Source: Tilletia caries (lineage: Eukaryota > Basidiomycota > Exobasidiomycetes > Tilletiales > Tilletiaceae). From it: a stretch of 64,000 nucleotides of DNA. The stretch covers positions 124,001-188,000 of the forward strand of contig JALUTQ010000006.1 of assembly GCA_032718865.1 (NCBI GenBank), read 5' to 3'. The notes beneath the pieces were generated by a model, which saw only the letters and a list, made by a program, of their open reading frames with translations, was not told the DNA's origin and did no database searches. Of this stretch, positions 11,907-22,642 are shown piece after piece. Each line of letters begins with the position of its first letter. The stretch's first letter is position 1. The translations under genes and the position numbers were made by a program.

Positions 11907-13130
11907 GGAACCCCCCCCTCCTCCCCCCGGCTTCCCTCGACTCGTTGTTCCCCATGTCCGCCCCCGTCCCCGTGCTGTATCGCATCCGCATCGCTATTTA
12001 AACCAGACCTTGCGTCCACAATCGTTTTACTATCCTCATATCTATCTGCGCACGCCCTCGGCCTTGCTCGCTCAGGGTTGCCAGGATGCATTAAAAAACG
12101 AAAATGGTTTATTGTCGGAACTTATTTTCTTTCCACCTCACCACACAGGTGGTCCAGCGTGTCCAGACGGTGATTCCACCTAAAGCGCAAGTTAGTATTT
12201 CCGACCTCTCCCAACAGGCTTTTCGCCTTCATCTCTGAGTGATAACATAGGGCTTTTGGCAGTGCTGCCACAGGGTTTTCAGGCTGTAACTTTTCGGTAT
12301 TTCCATCGTGTAATAACGGGCAATCGTTCATATCCAGACAGTCTTTTGACCAGATTAAAAGCAATATTTCCACCTTAGAAGGACGGACATCTTAACGGAT
12401 AACATATGTCATTTGACCGTCACTGCATGTTATTTCGTTCTGGTCAAAACAGGATTTCTGCCTCGTTATGTATAGCACTTAGCACAGTGAGCGCCTCAGA
12501 GTCTCAAACCAGAGTATGTAACTACCGAGACTCAGACTTCGATCGATCTATTCTACAAGGCCTTACCTCCTTTACCTCCTCCCTCTTACGAGTATGTGTA
12601 TACCTTTGTACCTTCCGACATCCTGTTTACGATTAATCCACACCCTCGCTGCGCATCAAACTCTCCCCTAGTGAACAAGAGGCCAGTCAGCTGCCAGGCT
12701 TCGGCTGAAGGCCAGGCCCATTAAAAGGGCCGGTAAGATCCAACTGCTTAACACATAAGCCCATACTTTTATATGCTGTGTTTGCCTAAAGAAATAACCA
12801 AAATTCACTGGCCGAAAGGCCATTCATCGTGGTGTATTGCCTCAACTTAGCAGGGTAAAATACTGTGTCCAGAGGCGCCATGACATTGACAGCCGGCGGA
12901 ATGCCTGTCCTGAGAGCCTCAAAATGCCGTGGATGCAGGATGAAATGACAATGATTGCTGTTTCGAAAGCCCATGCTAACAGGGTGAAAACCCCTTTCCC
13001 TCATCAGGTCAAAATACCAATCTTATCGGACAATATGGGTACGTGCATTAAAAAAGCAAAGATAATTTCTCCTCCAGTTCCAACATTAATTGACACACAC
13101 ACACATTCTCACATTTACCAAGAGGAAAAC
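11907..13130. other. Gene-free stretch with two bacterial-looking patches
   Basis: From about 12085 to 12490 and from about 12655 to 13080 the DNA is visibly richer in A/T, lacks the CCG/CTC-type runs of the surrounding genome, and resembles enterobacterial DNA in texture. Both patches carry a gcattaaaaaa word near an outer edge (12088 and 13045). The 12490-12655 segment between them looks fungal again. No complete gene is present; short frames (for example minus 12122-12373) match nothing I know. The stretch also contains the 3' flank of the bZIP gene. Confidence 0.45.
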
Positions 13131-15758
13131 TCAACTCGCCCTTCCCCCCCTCCTCGCCTTCCTCGCCTCCCACTTCCTCATCCGCCGCTCGATCTCTTCC
13201 ATGGGGACGATGGGTTGCCCGCGCTCTTGCCTGTACCGGTTCGTGCGTTGGAGCAGTCGTTCATCTGCGATGAACCTGGGGAGGATGGGGAGGGAGGGTT
13301 ACGTGTCAGAGTAAAGATTCGAGAAGGGGGGGGAGGGCGAGGGACGTACGGGTATCGCATGAAGAAGGGTGCGTCGAGTTCCCATGTCGACTCTTGCAGA
13401 GCGTCCTTATTGATTCACACAACCAGGGTCAGCCTTCAGCGTTCATCAGCAAAAGAGAGAGAGACCCACTCACCCCGGGGTGCAACCTCAACGCGTCCAA
13501 GAACCAAAAAAGAACCTCCTCAACATCCACCTCGCCCTCGTACCGAATCACGCGGTCCCTGACCTCCGGAATCGGCAACATGTCCAGAAAGCGATTATGC
13601 GGCTGCGCTTTCTGGTACGGCGTCGGGCACAGGAGCGGGGGCAGCGCGTACGTCGGATCGCGGTGGAAGTTGTCCAAGTGGTACTCCATCTGGAGGGTGA
13701 CGTCCCGAATCCGCTCCAGAACTTCCGGTTCGAGCGGCAAACTAGCGGGGATCTCCCCCTCCCCCTCATCATCCCCGCTCTCCTTCCTGACCTCCCTCTC
13801 CCGCTCCCGCGCCATCTCAACCTGCACGTCCACGTCCTGGATACTCAACGGCAACGGCGCCGGGAAGAAATCCGTCCGGCCCTGGCGCGCCCGATGGCGA
13901 TTCAGACGGCCGACGATGAGCGAGAAGCGCCGTTTGTCGAAGGCGGCGTGGATGAAGGCGGGCGAGGTGTGCGGTGCGGGGTTTGGGGCTGATGCTTGTG
14001 GGGAGGAGGAAGGGGGAGGGGGAGGGGGAGGTGCTGGGTTCGGATGGGAAGCTTTGCGCTTCTTCTTCTTGTTGTTGCTCGGAGGATCAGGAGCCGTCGT
14101 CCGACCAGCTGTGGTCGGCGGCACGGCGGCGGGTGCAGAAACAGGCGTGGGCGGGTTCGAGCCGTTCGCAGGTGATGTTCCGCTGTGTTGTTCCCCCATT
14201 TGCTGCTGCTGCTGCTGGTGGAGGTGGCTCGAGGATGGCCTCTGGGCGTAGGTGTTCGGCATGGGCGGCACAGCCCACGGCGAATCGGCCATCATCATGT
14301 TCATCATCCCACCCCCAGCGGCACCGGCACCCGCGGAAGCCAGAGTAGCGCCCTCGGTCCCATTCCCGCCCATCGAGAGCGCCATCGCCTGCGGCTGCTG
14401 AGCATGGCCCGACTGGTGGTTGTTCATGTTGATCGGCGCAGGCGACGGCGGGAAGAAAGGGGTGAGGCCCGTGCTATTGCCCATGCCGACTCCATAGGCG
14501 GAGAAGAAGTCATTCATGGCTGCGGTGGAGGGTGTACCTCCCGAGGGCCCGTTATTGCCTGCTGCTCCCGGTGCTGCCGTGGGTGGCGCTGTTAGGTAGG
14601 AAGAAGTCGAGAGATTCTCCGTACCTGGACCTGCTCCGTTTGACATGATCCCGGAGAGGTAGGTGCCCGTGGAAGGAGGATAACCGCCGCCATTGTTATT
14701 ATTCTGGGTGGACATATCGAGGATGCCCATGCCCATCAAGTCGATGGTGGACCCGCCGAAGTCGATGCTAGATACAGCTGCGTCGATGTTGCTGTTGTGC
14801 ATGGATGGGCCGGCTGAGTGGGGGAGGATGCGTGGCATTCCGTTGTTGTTGTTGATGGCGTCCTCGGGCGAGGCGGAGGCGGAGGCGGTGGCAGAGGTGG
14901 TGGCGGGGGACGAACCTAGTGGTTGCGGGTTCGAGTTGGAGTTGGAGTTGGGATTGGCGTTATTGCGGAAGGAGGCGCCCATCTGTATGCTTCCGTTGCT
15001 GTGATTGAAGAGGGGTGCCACCCGGGCATTCTGTGGGTGAGGGAGGTCGAGTGTCCTACTGCGCTTGGGATCTTTCTCGGCTGTTGGGTCTGTTGAGTTG
15101 GTGACGAGGGCGAGCTCGGAGGAGGAGGTGGAAGATGTGGTCTTGCGTTTTCTAGACGCCGAGCTGTGTTGGATCGGGTTGTGGCCGAACGAGGAGGACG
15201 ACGCCGATGCAGGTTCATGGGAGCCCTGCTGGTGGTTGCCCGCGAACCTGGGTAAGCTCTCCGGCAGGCCTTCGAGCGGGATGTTGGTCTCCTTGCGAAT
15301 CTCAGCGAGGACGTGAGAGGATGCCTCGGTGACGGGCAACTGAGCAAATCCATCGGCAAGCTGCTGCTCGCTGCGGTCGTTGATGATATCATACAACTGC
15401 TGTCTGCCGACGCCGGCACTGGCGAGTACGCCGCCAATGGCGGGGTTGCCGATGAAGCTGGCGAGGGAGGCGACGACGTTGCGGAGCTGGTTGTTCTCTG
15501 TGAGCAGTTGGCGTACTGCCCAGCGGAGACGGTCTACTTGTGTGTTCTGGTCGGAGGAGAGCAGGTCGATGCGTGTCTCGAGGGCGCGGATGTACTGCTG
15601 CTTTCGTTGGCGGAAGTCGCGCTGTGCGAGGCGGTTTGCTGCTTTGCGTGCTGCGGCGGAGCTATTGGAGGGAGAGTCGTCGTGGGCCAGGGGCGATGCG
15701 TCGTAGGATGACGAGGACGGGCCGAGACGGAGAGCGAGTGGGTCGAGGATGCTGTTGG

Positions 15759-15793
<35 letters not shown>

Positions 15794-15846
15794 GATGAGG
15801 ACGCTGCGGATGCCGGCGCTGCCTTGCGTGCCTGTCTGGGTGCCAT
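13131..15846 (-). CDS. bZIP transcription factor with DUF3425-like C-terminus (852 aa)
   Basis: complement(join(13131..13275, 13350..13390, 13474..15846)); introns of 83 and 74 nt with GTGAGT and GTACGT donors. The start is the ATG at 15846, opening MAPRQARKAAP. An Asn/Ser dipeptide run (about 18-30) precedes the bZIP at about residues 66-126: basic region NRLAQRDFRQRKQQY followed by a leucine-rich coil. The middle is long and low-complexity (G, N, S, Q, P). The C-terminal 200 residues (RRFSLIVGRLNRHR, then PTPYQKAQPHNRFLDMLPIP and VRDRVIRYEGEVDVEE) resemble the DUF3425 region of fungal bZIP proteins. The two small exons complete that region with STWELDAPFFMRYPF and ERLLQRTNRYRQERGQP. Presumably a nuclear DNA-binding regulator; the target genes cannot be told from sequence. 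Confidence 0.88.
15754..15792. repeat. Hexanucleotide microsatellite encoding an Asn-Ser run
   Basis: Repeats of gttgct on the plus strand, read on the minus strand as alternating Asn and Ser near the N-terminus of the bZIP protein. Confidence 0.85.
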
Positions 15847-16164
15847 CGTGCGCGCAGCTGAGCGGAATGGCGGTCGTCGAGGAGAGCAGAGCAAGGCGCA
15901 GGCTGCATGTGCGAACCCTTTAATATAAATCCTCATCCTCAGTCGTCTCTAAGCTCGGCACCTTGCCAGTTGCCACCTTCCCAGAAGGCATTGCGTCTGA
16001 CTATTCCCTTCATGGCGTCTCCACACCTCGGCGTCCCTGCCGTTCTGACTTCTGACCATTCTGTTGTGAGGGTTTGTGTGATCATGATTCACGGAAGTGG
16101 CTGATCATTTTCTGCTCTCTCTCAATTACCATCATCACGAACATCACCCCCTCTTACCCTCCCA

Positions 16165-16770
16165 CTCAGCTTTACCCGCTGCTGCGAACAGCCCATCTGC
16201 ACAGAGTGCTTCGTCCAGATCAAGAGAGCAGACCCCAACCACACCAATCCGCCCTCGTCCGAACCGGCTACATGCACTTACTGCATGGAGGCCAACTTTG
16301 GTGTCGTCTATCGACCGCCGCCTAGCTTGAGCGGGGGCGGGAACGGGGATCGTGGGTGGGAGAAGGTCACGGTGCTTTGGCTGCTGTAGCAGCTGCTGGC
16401 AATATGGCGTCTACCATCGGAGCCGCAGCCACAGGCACCATCGCGAATGCCCGTCGGCGGAAGAGCTTGGACATACCGACCCAGAGGTCATTACCATCGG
16501 TGAGTATGAAATTTACTCGGCGAAGCAACCGCTGGCTTGCGTACATGGACAGACCCTTTCTCCCGTCTGACATGCCCACATCCTCAATTTCATAGACATG
16601 ATCCGCCCCGACTGGGAAGACAAGCTCCGAAAAGCACACGCAGCCATCGCACGACGCGCCAACAAACGCATCATCATGCGCCAAGTCGGCGACGGTCTCA
16701 CCCCTATCGCCGTATCCTCCTCCCGCGCCGGCGCCGAGTTGCCCGATGGTCTCATACAGGGGCCGGGCGG
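16165..16770 (+). pseudogene. SIP5: SIP5 relic, 5' truncated and frameshifted
   Basis: Three pieces in three frames together match the conserved core of fungal SIP5. Piece one (from 16171, frame 1) reads [20 protein letters not shown] and later [16 protein letters not shown], the zinc-binding core. Piece two (frame 0) ends RRKSL near 16475. Piece three (frame 2) reads HTDPEVITI and is joined through an intron at 16500-16595 (GTGAGT to CATAG) to MIRPDWEDKLRKAHAAIARR and RIIMRQVGDGL. Between RRKSL and HTDPEV the frame changes with no room for an intron, so the copy is broken. About 100 N-terminal residues expected in SIP5 are missing, and only about 320 bp separate piece one from the divergent bZIP start. 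The intron is retained, so this is a degraded genomic copy, not a processed one. Confidence 0.75.
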
Positions 16771-17084
16771 GAGCCATCATCATCACCACTACAGGCGCTG
16801 CCGTTGCTGGTGCGGGGAGTGGACAACAACAGGCAATCGTTAGTGGGAGTGGGAGATGGAATATCGGAATGGCGGGGGCGGGTAATGTCGTCCTCCCAGG
16901 CGACGCTTCCGGCGGTGGACGCGGCGGGTCAAGCGGCGCAGCAGCATCGTCGTCAGCAGCAAAACACAAGGAGACTATGCATTACAGACTCTGCCCCGAA
17001 TGGAGCGCGGAAGTTCGCGTCTCGACTCTCGACGCGTTGGAGGAATCAGGAGCTCGCTTATCTCCAGGCGCCACCCAGTTCTCA

Positions 17085-17429
17085 CTCGCCCGCTTCGTCG
17101 CCTGGGACTACTGGCCTTTCTGGCAAGGACTCGTCTTCACCGGCATGGCGGAATCTGGGTCCAGGGTCGTCGCACACGAGTGTGGTCATCGGGCCCTCAG
17201 TCCTAGCAAGACCATCAACAACGCCGTCGACTGGGTCTTGCACTCTGCCCTGATGGTGCCTCACCACTCATGGCGCATTTTCCACGCACGTCACCACGCC
17301 GGCACCGGTCACCTTTCCCGCGACGAGGTCTTTGTCCCCCGCACACGCGTCCAGCGTGGTCTCACGAACCTCCGCCCGCTTCCCACTGATGAGGACGAAG
17401 CTGATACCGTTCGCTGCCAGGCAGCGTGA
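17085..17429 (+). pseudogene. Delta-12 fatty acid desaturase (FAD2-like) fragment
   Basis: The frame includes WPFWQGLVFTG, then histidine box 1 (HECGH), the SPSKTINNAVDWVLHSAL block, and box 2 (FHARHHAGTGHLSRDEVFVP). This is the signature of membrane-bound oleate desaturases, whose three His boxes bind di-iron in the ER. Everything N-terminal of the WPFWQ helix and everything after RTRVQRGL is absent, including box 3, so it cannot be active. Between FTG and VVAHECGH it has MAESGSR where relatives normally have a two- or three-residue Ile-Trp-Val step; ATC TGG GTC is still visible in another frame at that spot, suggesting small compensating indels. It follows the SIP5 relic directly, and the frame even runs back into it. 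Confidence 0.75.
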
Positions 17430-17878
17430 AGCACCGAAGAGAGAAAAGAGGAGACTTGGAGGGGAATATCAAATATGGGATATGGAAGCGAGTAGCTTCG
17501 GCAGTGGGGAGACGAGCCGGAAGGGAGGAGGTAGATTGACATTGAAGGGAGGCAGAACTGCAGGAGCGGTGAGCAAAGGAAATGTGAACAGTGAACATAT
17601 GTATCTATGAGACATCAACCTTCCACGACGAAACTCGAGAGGACGAAACACCCTGAAAACCAGGTGGCGCAATGTACTCAATCATTGTCGAAAAGTCCAC
17701 GTGTTAGACGCCCGCGCTGTGCGCGGGCGTTAGTTACTCCTTGTCATTTTCTTATCCCAATCTCCAATCTTACGAGTATTTCCATCAGTTTATCCGTCGC
17801 AGCTCCTTCTCTCCACCTGGCACCTGGCCTGTGCGCCACCTTCTTCTCAACAGTCATCACAGCGCACTGGGATTGACC
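17430..17878. other. Intergenic and HIS2 promoter region
   Basis: Nothing coding. A C/T-rich stretch with a tcttacgag/tttccatc context directly precedes the HIS2 start. No other motif was recognised. Confidence 0.4.
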
Positions 17879-19223
17879 ATGCCACACTCGCACCACTCCC
17901 ACTCGGGACAGTACTGCTCTCACGCACACTCAGCCCTCGACGACATCCTCGCACGCGCAGCCAGCCTCGGCTTCCGGTCCTACGCCCTCACCGAACACGT
18001 ACCGCGCGCACTCCCCACCGAGCTCTACCCGGAAGAGATCCACGCAGGCATCGACAACGACAAGCTCATCTCCAGATTCAAGCACTACCTCGCTCATGCC
18101 AGGAAGCTCCAGCACCACTATCACACCACACACAATTCAATCGAAGTCCTAGTTGCCTGCGAGACCGAGTCCACTGACGGCGTACAGGGCAACCATCTCG
18201 ACTTCTTCGTCGATTTCATCAACTCCCTCTCCCCCTCGCCCTCGCCCTCGCCCTCGCCCTCGCCCTCCGTGTCACCCGCGCGGATCGGAACGGGCGTGCT
18301 CGACTACATCCTCGGATCCGTACACCACATCCACAACATCCCCATCGACTTCGACCAGCACACCTTCACCAACGCTCTCCAGCACTACGCTCCCAAACAC
18401 GACTCGGCTGAAAGACAGCACAGGGCCCTGATCGAAGACTACCTCGACGCCCAGTACCATCTCCTCCAGCGCCTCCGTCCCGAAGTGATTGGCCATTTCG
18501 ACCTCTGCCGACTGTACGCACCCGACACGCCCATGCGACCTTCGCACTCGCACTCAGACTCAGAATCAGGATCGAACGAGCTCGAGCCGATCTGGTCGAA
18601 AGTGCAGCGTAATGTCCGGTTCGCAGCTTCGTACGGCGCCCTCTTTGAGATCAACAGTGCCAGCTTCCGAAAAGGGTGGAAGACCGCATACCCGGGTCGC
18701 GACATCCTCGAGGTCAGTTCCCATCCTTCCCTCCTTTCTGAAAACACAGCATCACTGACCACTCGAGGTGAAGCAGCTCATCCTCTCCCTCGGAGGACGC
18801 ATCTGCCTCTCCGACGACTCCCACGGCACACACCAAGTAGGCCAAAACTACACCCAAACACGCACCTACCTCCTCTCCCTCACCCCGTCCCCGCCTTTGC
18901 TCTGGTACCTCCGCCGTCGACGGCCCATTCCAACCCATGAGCAGGTCGACGAGGAGGAGGAGGAGCTCGCGAGGGGAGTGAGGGAACAGTCGGAGAGGCC
19001 GGGGGCCAATGCGCCGACGCTGTTTGCCAGGGGGACACAGGCGGTCCCGTGCTGGGAGCAGGACTGGGCGGGCTGGCCGGGGTGGCAGAAGATGCAGGAG
19101 GAGGAGATGCAGGAGGCGGAGTCGACGCAGGAGGCGAAGCCGACTGCTTCTTCGGGGGCGGAGAAGATGCAGGGGGCGGAGAAGATGCAGGAGGCGAAGC
19201 CGACTGCTTCTTCGGAATCGTAG
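17879..19223 (+). CDS. HIS2: Histidinol-phosphatase, PHP family (426 aa)
   Basis: join(17879..18712, 18777..19223); 64-nt phase-0 intron (GTCAGT to AAGCAG). The start MPHSHHSHSGQYCSHA is the metal-binding N-terminal motif of fungal HisJ/HIS2 enzymes, followed by YALTEHVPR, the LVACETES segment, ILGSVHHIHNIPIDFD and GHFDLCRLYAP. The second exon has CLSDDSHGTHQVGQNY, the last metal site. The enzyme dephosphorylates L-histidinol phosphate in histidine biosynthesis, presumably in the cytosol. Two oddities: a Ser-Pro dipeptide run (18233-18267) is inserted after a hydrophobic strand, and the last 40 residues are a Glu/Lys/Ala repeat (QEAKPTASS units) beyond the normal enzyme end. The first ATG after a C/T-rich leader was taken as start; the frame is open upstream without a better one. 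Confidence 0.9.
18233..18267. repeat. Hexanucleotide microsatellite encoding a Ser-Pro run in HIS2
   Basis: Tandem ccctcg units within the HIS2 coding sequence. Confidence 0.85.
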
Positions 19224-19316
19224 AGTCCGTCTATGTATGAATTTTAGAGAGAGAGAGAGAGAGAGAGAGAGCCGACTGCTTCTTCGGAATCAATCGTAGA
19301 TTCTGTCTGTGTATAA
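19086..19316. repeat. Repeats at the HIS2 3' end and a GA microsatellite
   Basis: The word gccgactgcttcttcgg occurs at about 19139, 19199 and again after the stop at about 19271, with a (GA)n tract between the last two (about 19246-19272). The post-stop copy shows that the terminal coding repeat has been duplicated past the stop codon, up to the edge of the Harbinger element. Confidence 0.7.
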
Positions 19317-19378
19317 GGGGTATTCAGTTTTGTTTTCATTATGGTCCAAAGTTCGTCATTTTAGAGGCAATTATTGAG

Positions 19379-20141
19379 GAGGTTTATCACAGGATGGTAC
19401 GGTATTTTGATTTTTATCCCAGGATGGTACGCCCTCCAAAATTATCACAGGATGGTACGCTGTGAAAATTATTTTTGCCTATCCTCACTGCCTGCCGAAA
19501 GAATCTCTCAAGGTATGCAAAATTACTGACTCCCTCCCCTCTCCCCGCTCAGACTGGAATCTTCTAGAGACAGTTCAGCTCTCATAGAGCGCGGCGTGCG
19601 CCCTCTGAGAGACGTAGATTCGGCCTGAGGACTTGCTACTGCAAACTGGAGAGTGCCGTACATATTGACATTGAACACTCTGACTGTAAGACGTGTAATT
19701 CCGTAAATAAAGGCCTATAACGTCTCTGACGGCCCTAGACGAGGTATAACTCTCGTCGGTGGGCACCCAGCCCGGCATAAGCCTGCGGAGATGCCAATGC
19801 TACACAATCTTGAGAGACTAAGTATCATCCTTGACGTTGAGGAGTGAGGACGTGGATGATGATGATGATGATTGATTTTCAAGTGCGAGGTGAAAGAATT
19901 ACAACGGAGACTTTCGATGCTCAACAAAGACGAGCACTGGCGCACCGAGTCAGTACAAGACCAACTCCATTCTACCCATCAGAGGTTCCCGAGAGATGCG
20001 CAGGCGCGCGAGTGAGGACGTGGACGGGAGTGAGGAGATTGGGAGAATCAATTTTGCCAGTGTACCATCCTGTGATATTTTTGCTTTCCGTACCATCCTG
20101 GGATAAAAAGCAAAATACCGTACCATCCTGTGATAAACCTC
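19379..20141. mobile_element. MITE with 9-bp duplication and long TIRs (Mutator-like)
   Basis: ATTATTGAG at 19370-19378 is repeated at 20142-20150. The 763-bp element between them has about 86-bp imperfect inverted ends starting GAGGTTTATCACAGGATGG. Each end carries three copies of TATC(A/C)CAGGATGGTAC spaced 25-30 bp apart, which look like transposase-binding repeats. There is no transposase gene inside. A 9-bp duplication with long TIRs points to the Mutator (MULE) superfamily. It sits inside the Harbinger left end. Confidence 0.85.
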
Positions 20142-20318
20142 ATTATTGAGTGACCCAAAACCCTCCAGACTTCGCTGCGGCACAGCCACGTGTTCTCCAC
20201 GCGGCTTCCGCGTGTAGGACACACGCGTGACGCGCTCCGACGCGACGTGTCTCGTCTTCTTCCTCATCAGCAATGTACCTCATCTCATTCTCTTCATCAT
20301 CCTCCGGCCTCCCCCAAC

Positions 20319-22642
20319 ATGCCCAACCTCTCCAAGCGCGCTCGTCTGATACCGGCGTTATCAAGGTACTTTCGTCTGCTGGTATCGGCAGCCGCAGTGG
20401 ATGAAGGATTGGAGAATGAGATCGACGAGTGCGAGGAGGCCCTCGACCACGTTGAGAGCAGTCGGTACCTGTCTCGGAGACGTCCGGCCGAGGAACAGCG
20501 TCATCGAGACGCGCATCGTTCCTTTGAAGAGCATCTCTCTTGGAACGACGACGATTTCAGACGCGGATTTCGGGTCACCAAGAGTCAGTTTGACTCGGTC
20601 GTGGACAAGGCTCGGCAACTATCTTCACTATGTAACTATGATAACTATATAGTTATAACTTATAGTGATAACTTGACTATACTTTGGGCGGCGAAGACGT
20701 CTAGAAAAAATAGTAGCTATAACTTTTTCAGATCGGCGCGGAGTAACTAGTAGTTGAAATAGTTATGAAAAATCCCATTTGGCTGATATAGCCACTACAT
20801 AGTCACTATGTAGTAGCTCCAGCTACTTGTCACGAGTACTCAGTGCCTCCCGATGCTTCCCCCTTGAGACTCCCTTCTCAGACCCCTCTTCCTCATGTAT
20901 GAGCTCCTCTGTCTCCTCATCCGTGCAATTGACGTCCACCAGTCAGTCAAGAATCATTAAGTGTTACACTACTCCAAGTCACATATAGTCGCTATCTGAG
21001 TTACTCATAGCCACATATAGTGACTATTTCAACCAAATGTAACTTTTTGTGTTGGACAGGGGCTGGCTGAGACAGTTGCTGGATAGTTACTATATAGTAG
21101 TTCCAGTCACTTATAGCCACATATAATGACTATGTCGATCTCACTTTGTGCTGAACTAGTCACAGGTAGCTACTGGAAGTGACTATAGTGGCTATTTCAG
21201 CGAAAAAGCCAACGAAAATTTCGCATGGCTGAAATAGTAACTATTAGTTTTTATAGTAGCTATATCTCACTTGACTATACTATTTCCCGCCGAGGTGACC
21301 ACTCACTATAACTTGACTATACTATTTCGCAGAAAAGTGGTAACTCTAGTAGCTTGCCGAGCCTTGGTCGTGGACCTTCTCGCCCGCGACGACGTTTTTT
21401 CCCGAAAGCGGCGCGGTCGTCCTCAGCAGCCTGTCGAACATCAAGTTCTTTTGGTGCTTTGGCGCCTTGCTCACTCGGGCACGGGCGCCACTGCTTTTCA
21501 CGTTGCAGAGCGTTTTGGAGTCTCCGGTTAGTCTGTGGGCTATCAGAACAGGGGTCATGGAGTACGGCACGTTAACTCTTCTCCCCTCAGTTGCTGACAA
21601 TTTCAATCTCATTTTGTAGAGGGTACTGTCATTGCGTGGACAGATCGAGTTCTTTGCGCTGTGATTGCCATAGAGTCGACGTACGTGTGGTGGCCGACGG
21701 CAGGGGAGCGTCAGCAGCTGCGTCAAGAGCTTAGCGACCATCACGGGCTCGCCGGCTGCGTCGGCTTCATCGATGGGACACACGTCAATTTCATCGGAGC
21801 TCCTGCCCGTCACGAGCGACACCATAGGCATTCCTACAACATCCTGGCCGTGGTCGATTACAATCTACGATTTCGTTTTCTGCATCTTGGCTTCCCTGGG
21901 TCCGCCCATGACCAGCGTGTGTACAGGGCGAGCGCGCTCGCGCAAAACCCTGACCATCACTTCTCAAAGGACGAGTTCATTTTGGGCGACTCGGGCTACA
22001 CGTCCGACGCACACCTCGTCTCGTTGTTCCGCCGCTTCAGAGGGCAAAGCAGTCTCTCTGCGGCGCAGGTCAGTGTTTCCTTCCTTTCTCCCTCTCGCGC
22101 CTCGCGAGAATATTATCTGATTGATGTTCCTCTTTCTCATTTAGATTGGCTTCAACCAGCACGCTTCCCCTCGCCGCGTTGCTGTCGAGCACGCGTTCGG
22201 GCTTCTCAAGCTGCGCTGGCAGTCTCTTCGCGCGCTTCCGATCAGCCTGAAGGATGCGCTAGAGGAGCAACGCGCAGCTTGCTGGATTCGGGCGTGCGTT
22301 GTGCTCCACAACCTGCTGGTGGACGAGGGATCGGAGCCGGGGGACTGGCTGACGGGCGAGGAGAGGGTTAGGGCACAGCGAGAACACGGGTTGGATTTCT
22401 CTCGTTGGGAGATGGAGGGCGACGATCCAGAAGCCGACGTCGGATTGGATCCGGAGCTGGAGAACGAAGAGGGATCAGAGGGTCAGAAGTTGCGCCGAAG
22501 GGTTCAGACATTTGCCAGCATGTGGCGATATATTGGTCAGCGACCAATAGGGCCAGCGGCCACGATGCGGGCAACGCCCAAGATCACCAGCGGTAGATCA
22601 GTGAAGGTGCAAAATGTTGTACTAGATGTACCTGTAATATAG
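20319..22642 (+). pseudogene. PIF/Harbinger transposase interrupted by a MITE
   Basis: Exons: 20319-20605 plus 21375-21526 (split by the MITE), 21620-22068 and 22145-22642; introns 21527-21619 and 22069-22144. Leaving out the MITE and one copy of its target site, the parts are in frame and total 461 codons. The protein has an N-terminal helix-rich region, GRPQQPVEHQVLLVLWRLAH, an HTH (FHVAERFGVSEGTVIAW), and the DDE_Tnp_4 nuclease core: GFIDGTHV (first Asp), LHLGFPGSAHDQRVY, LGDSGYT (second Asp) and VEHAFGLLKLRW (Glu). An acidic C-terminal tail follows. All catalytic residues are present. As it stands the first exon is broken by the insertion, so this copy should make no full protein unless the insert is spliced out. 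Confidence 0.88.
20606..21366. mobile_element. hAT-like MITE inside the Harbinger transposase
   Basis: TIRs CAAGGCTCGGCAA (20606-20618) and its inverse (21354-21366). Target duplication GTCGTGGA at 20598-20605 and 21367-21374. An 8-bp duplication and TIRs beginning CA are hAT features. The 761-bp interior is A/T-rich, noncoding and packed with palindromic words built from tagtcactat, actatatagt and tatagtgacta. Its composition differs sharply from the host transposase. Confidence 0.88.
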
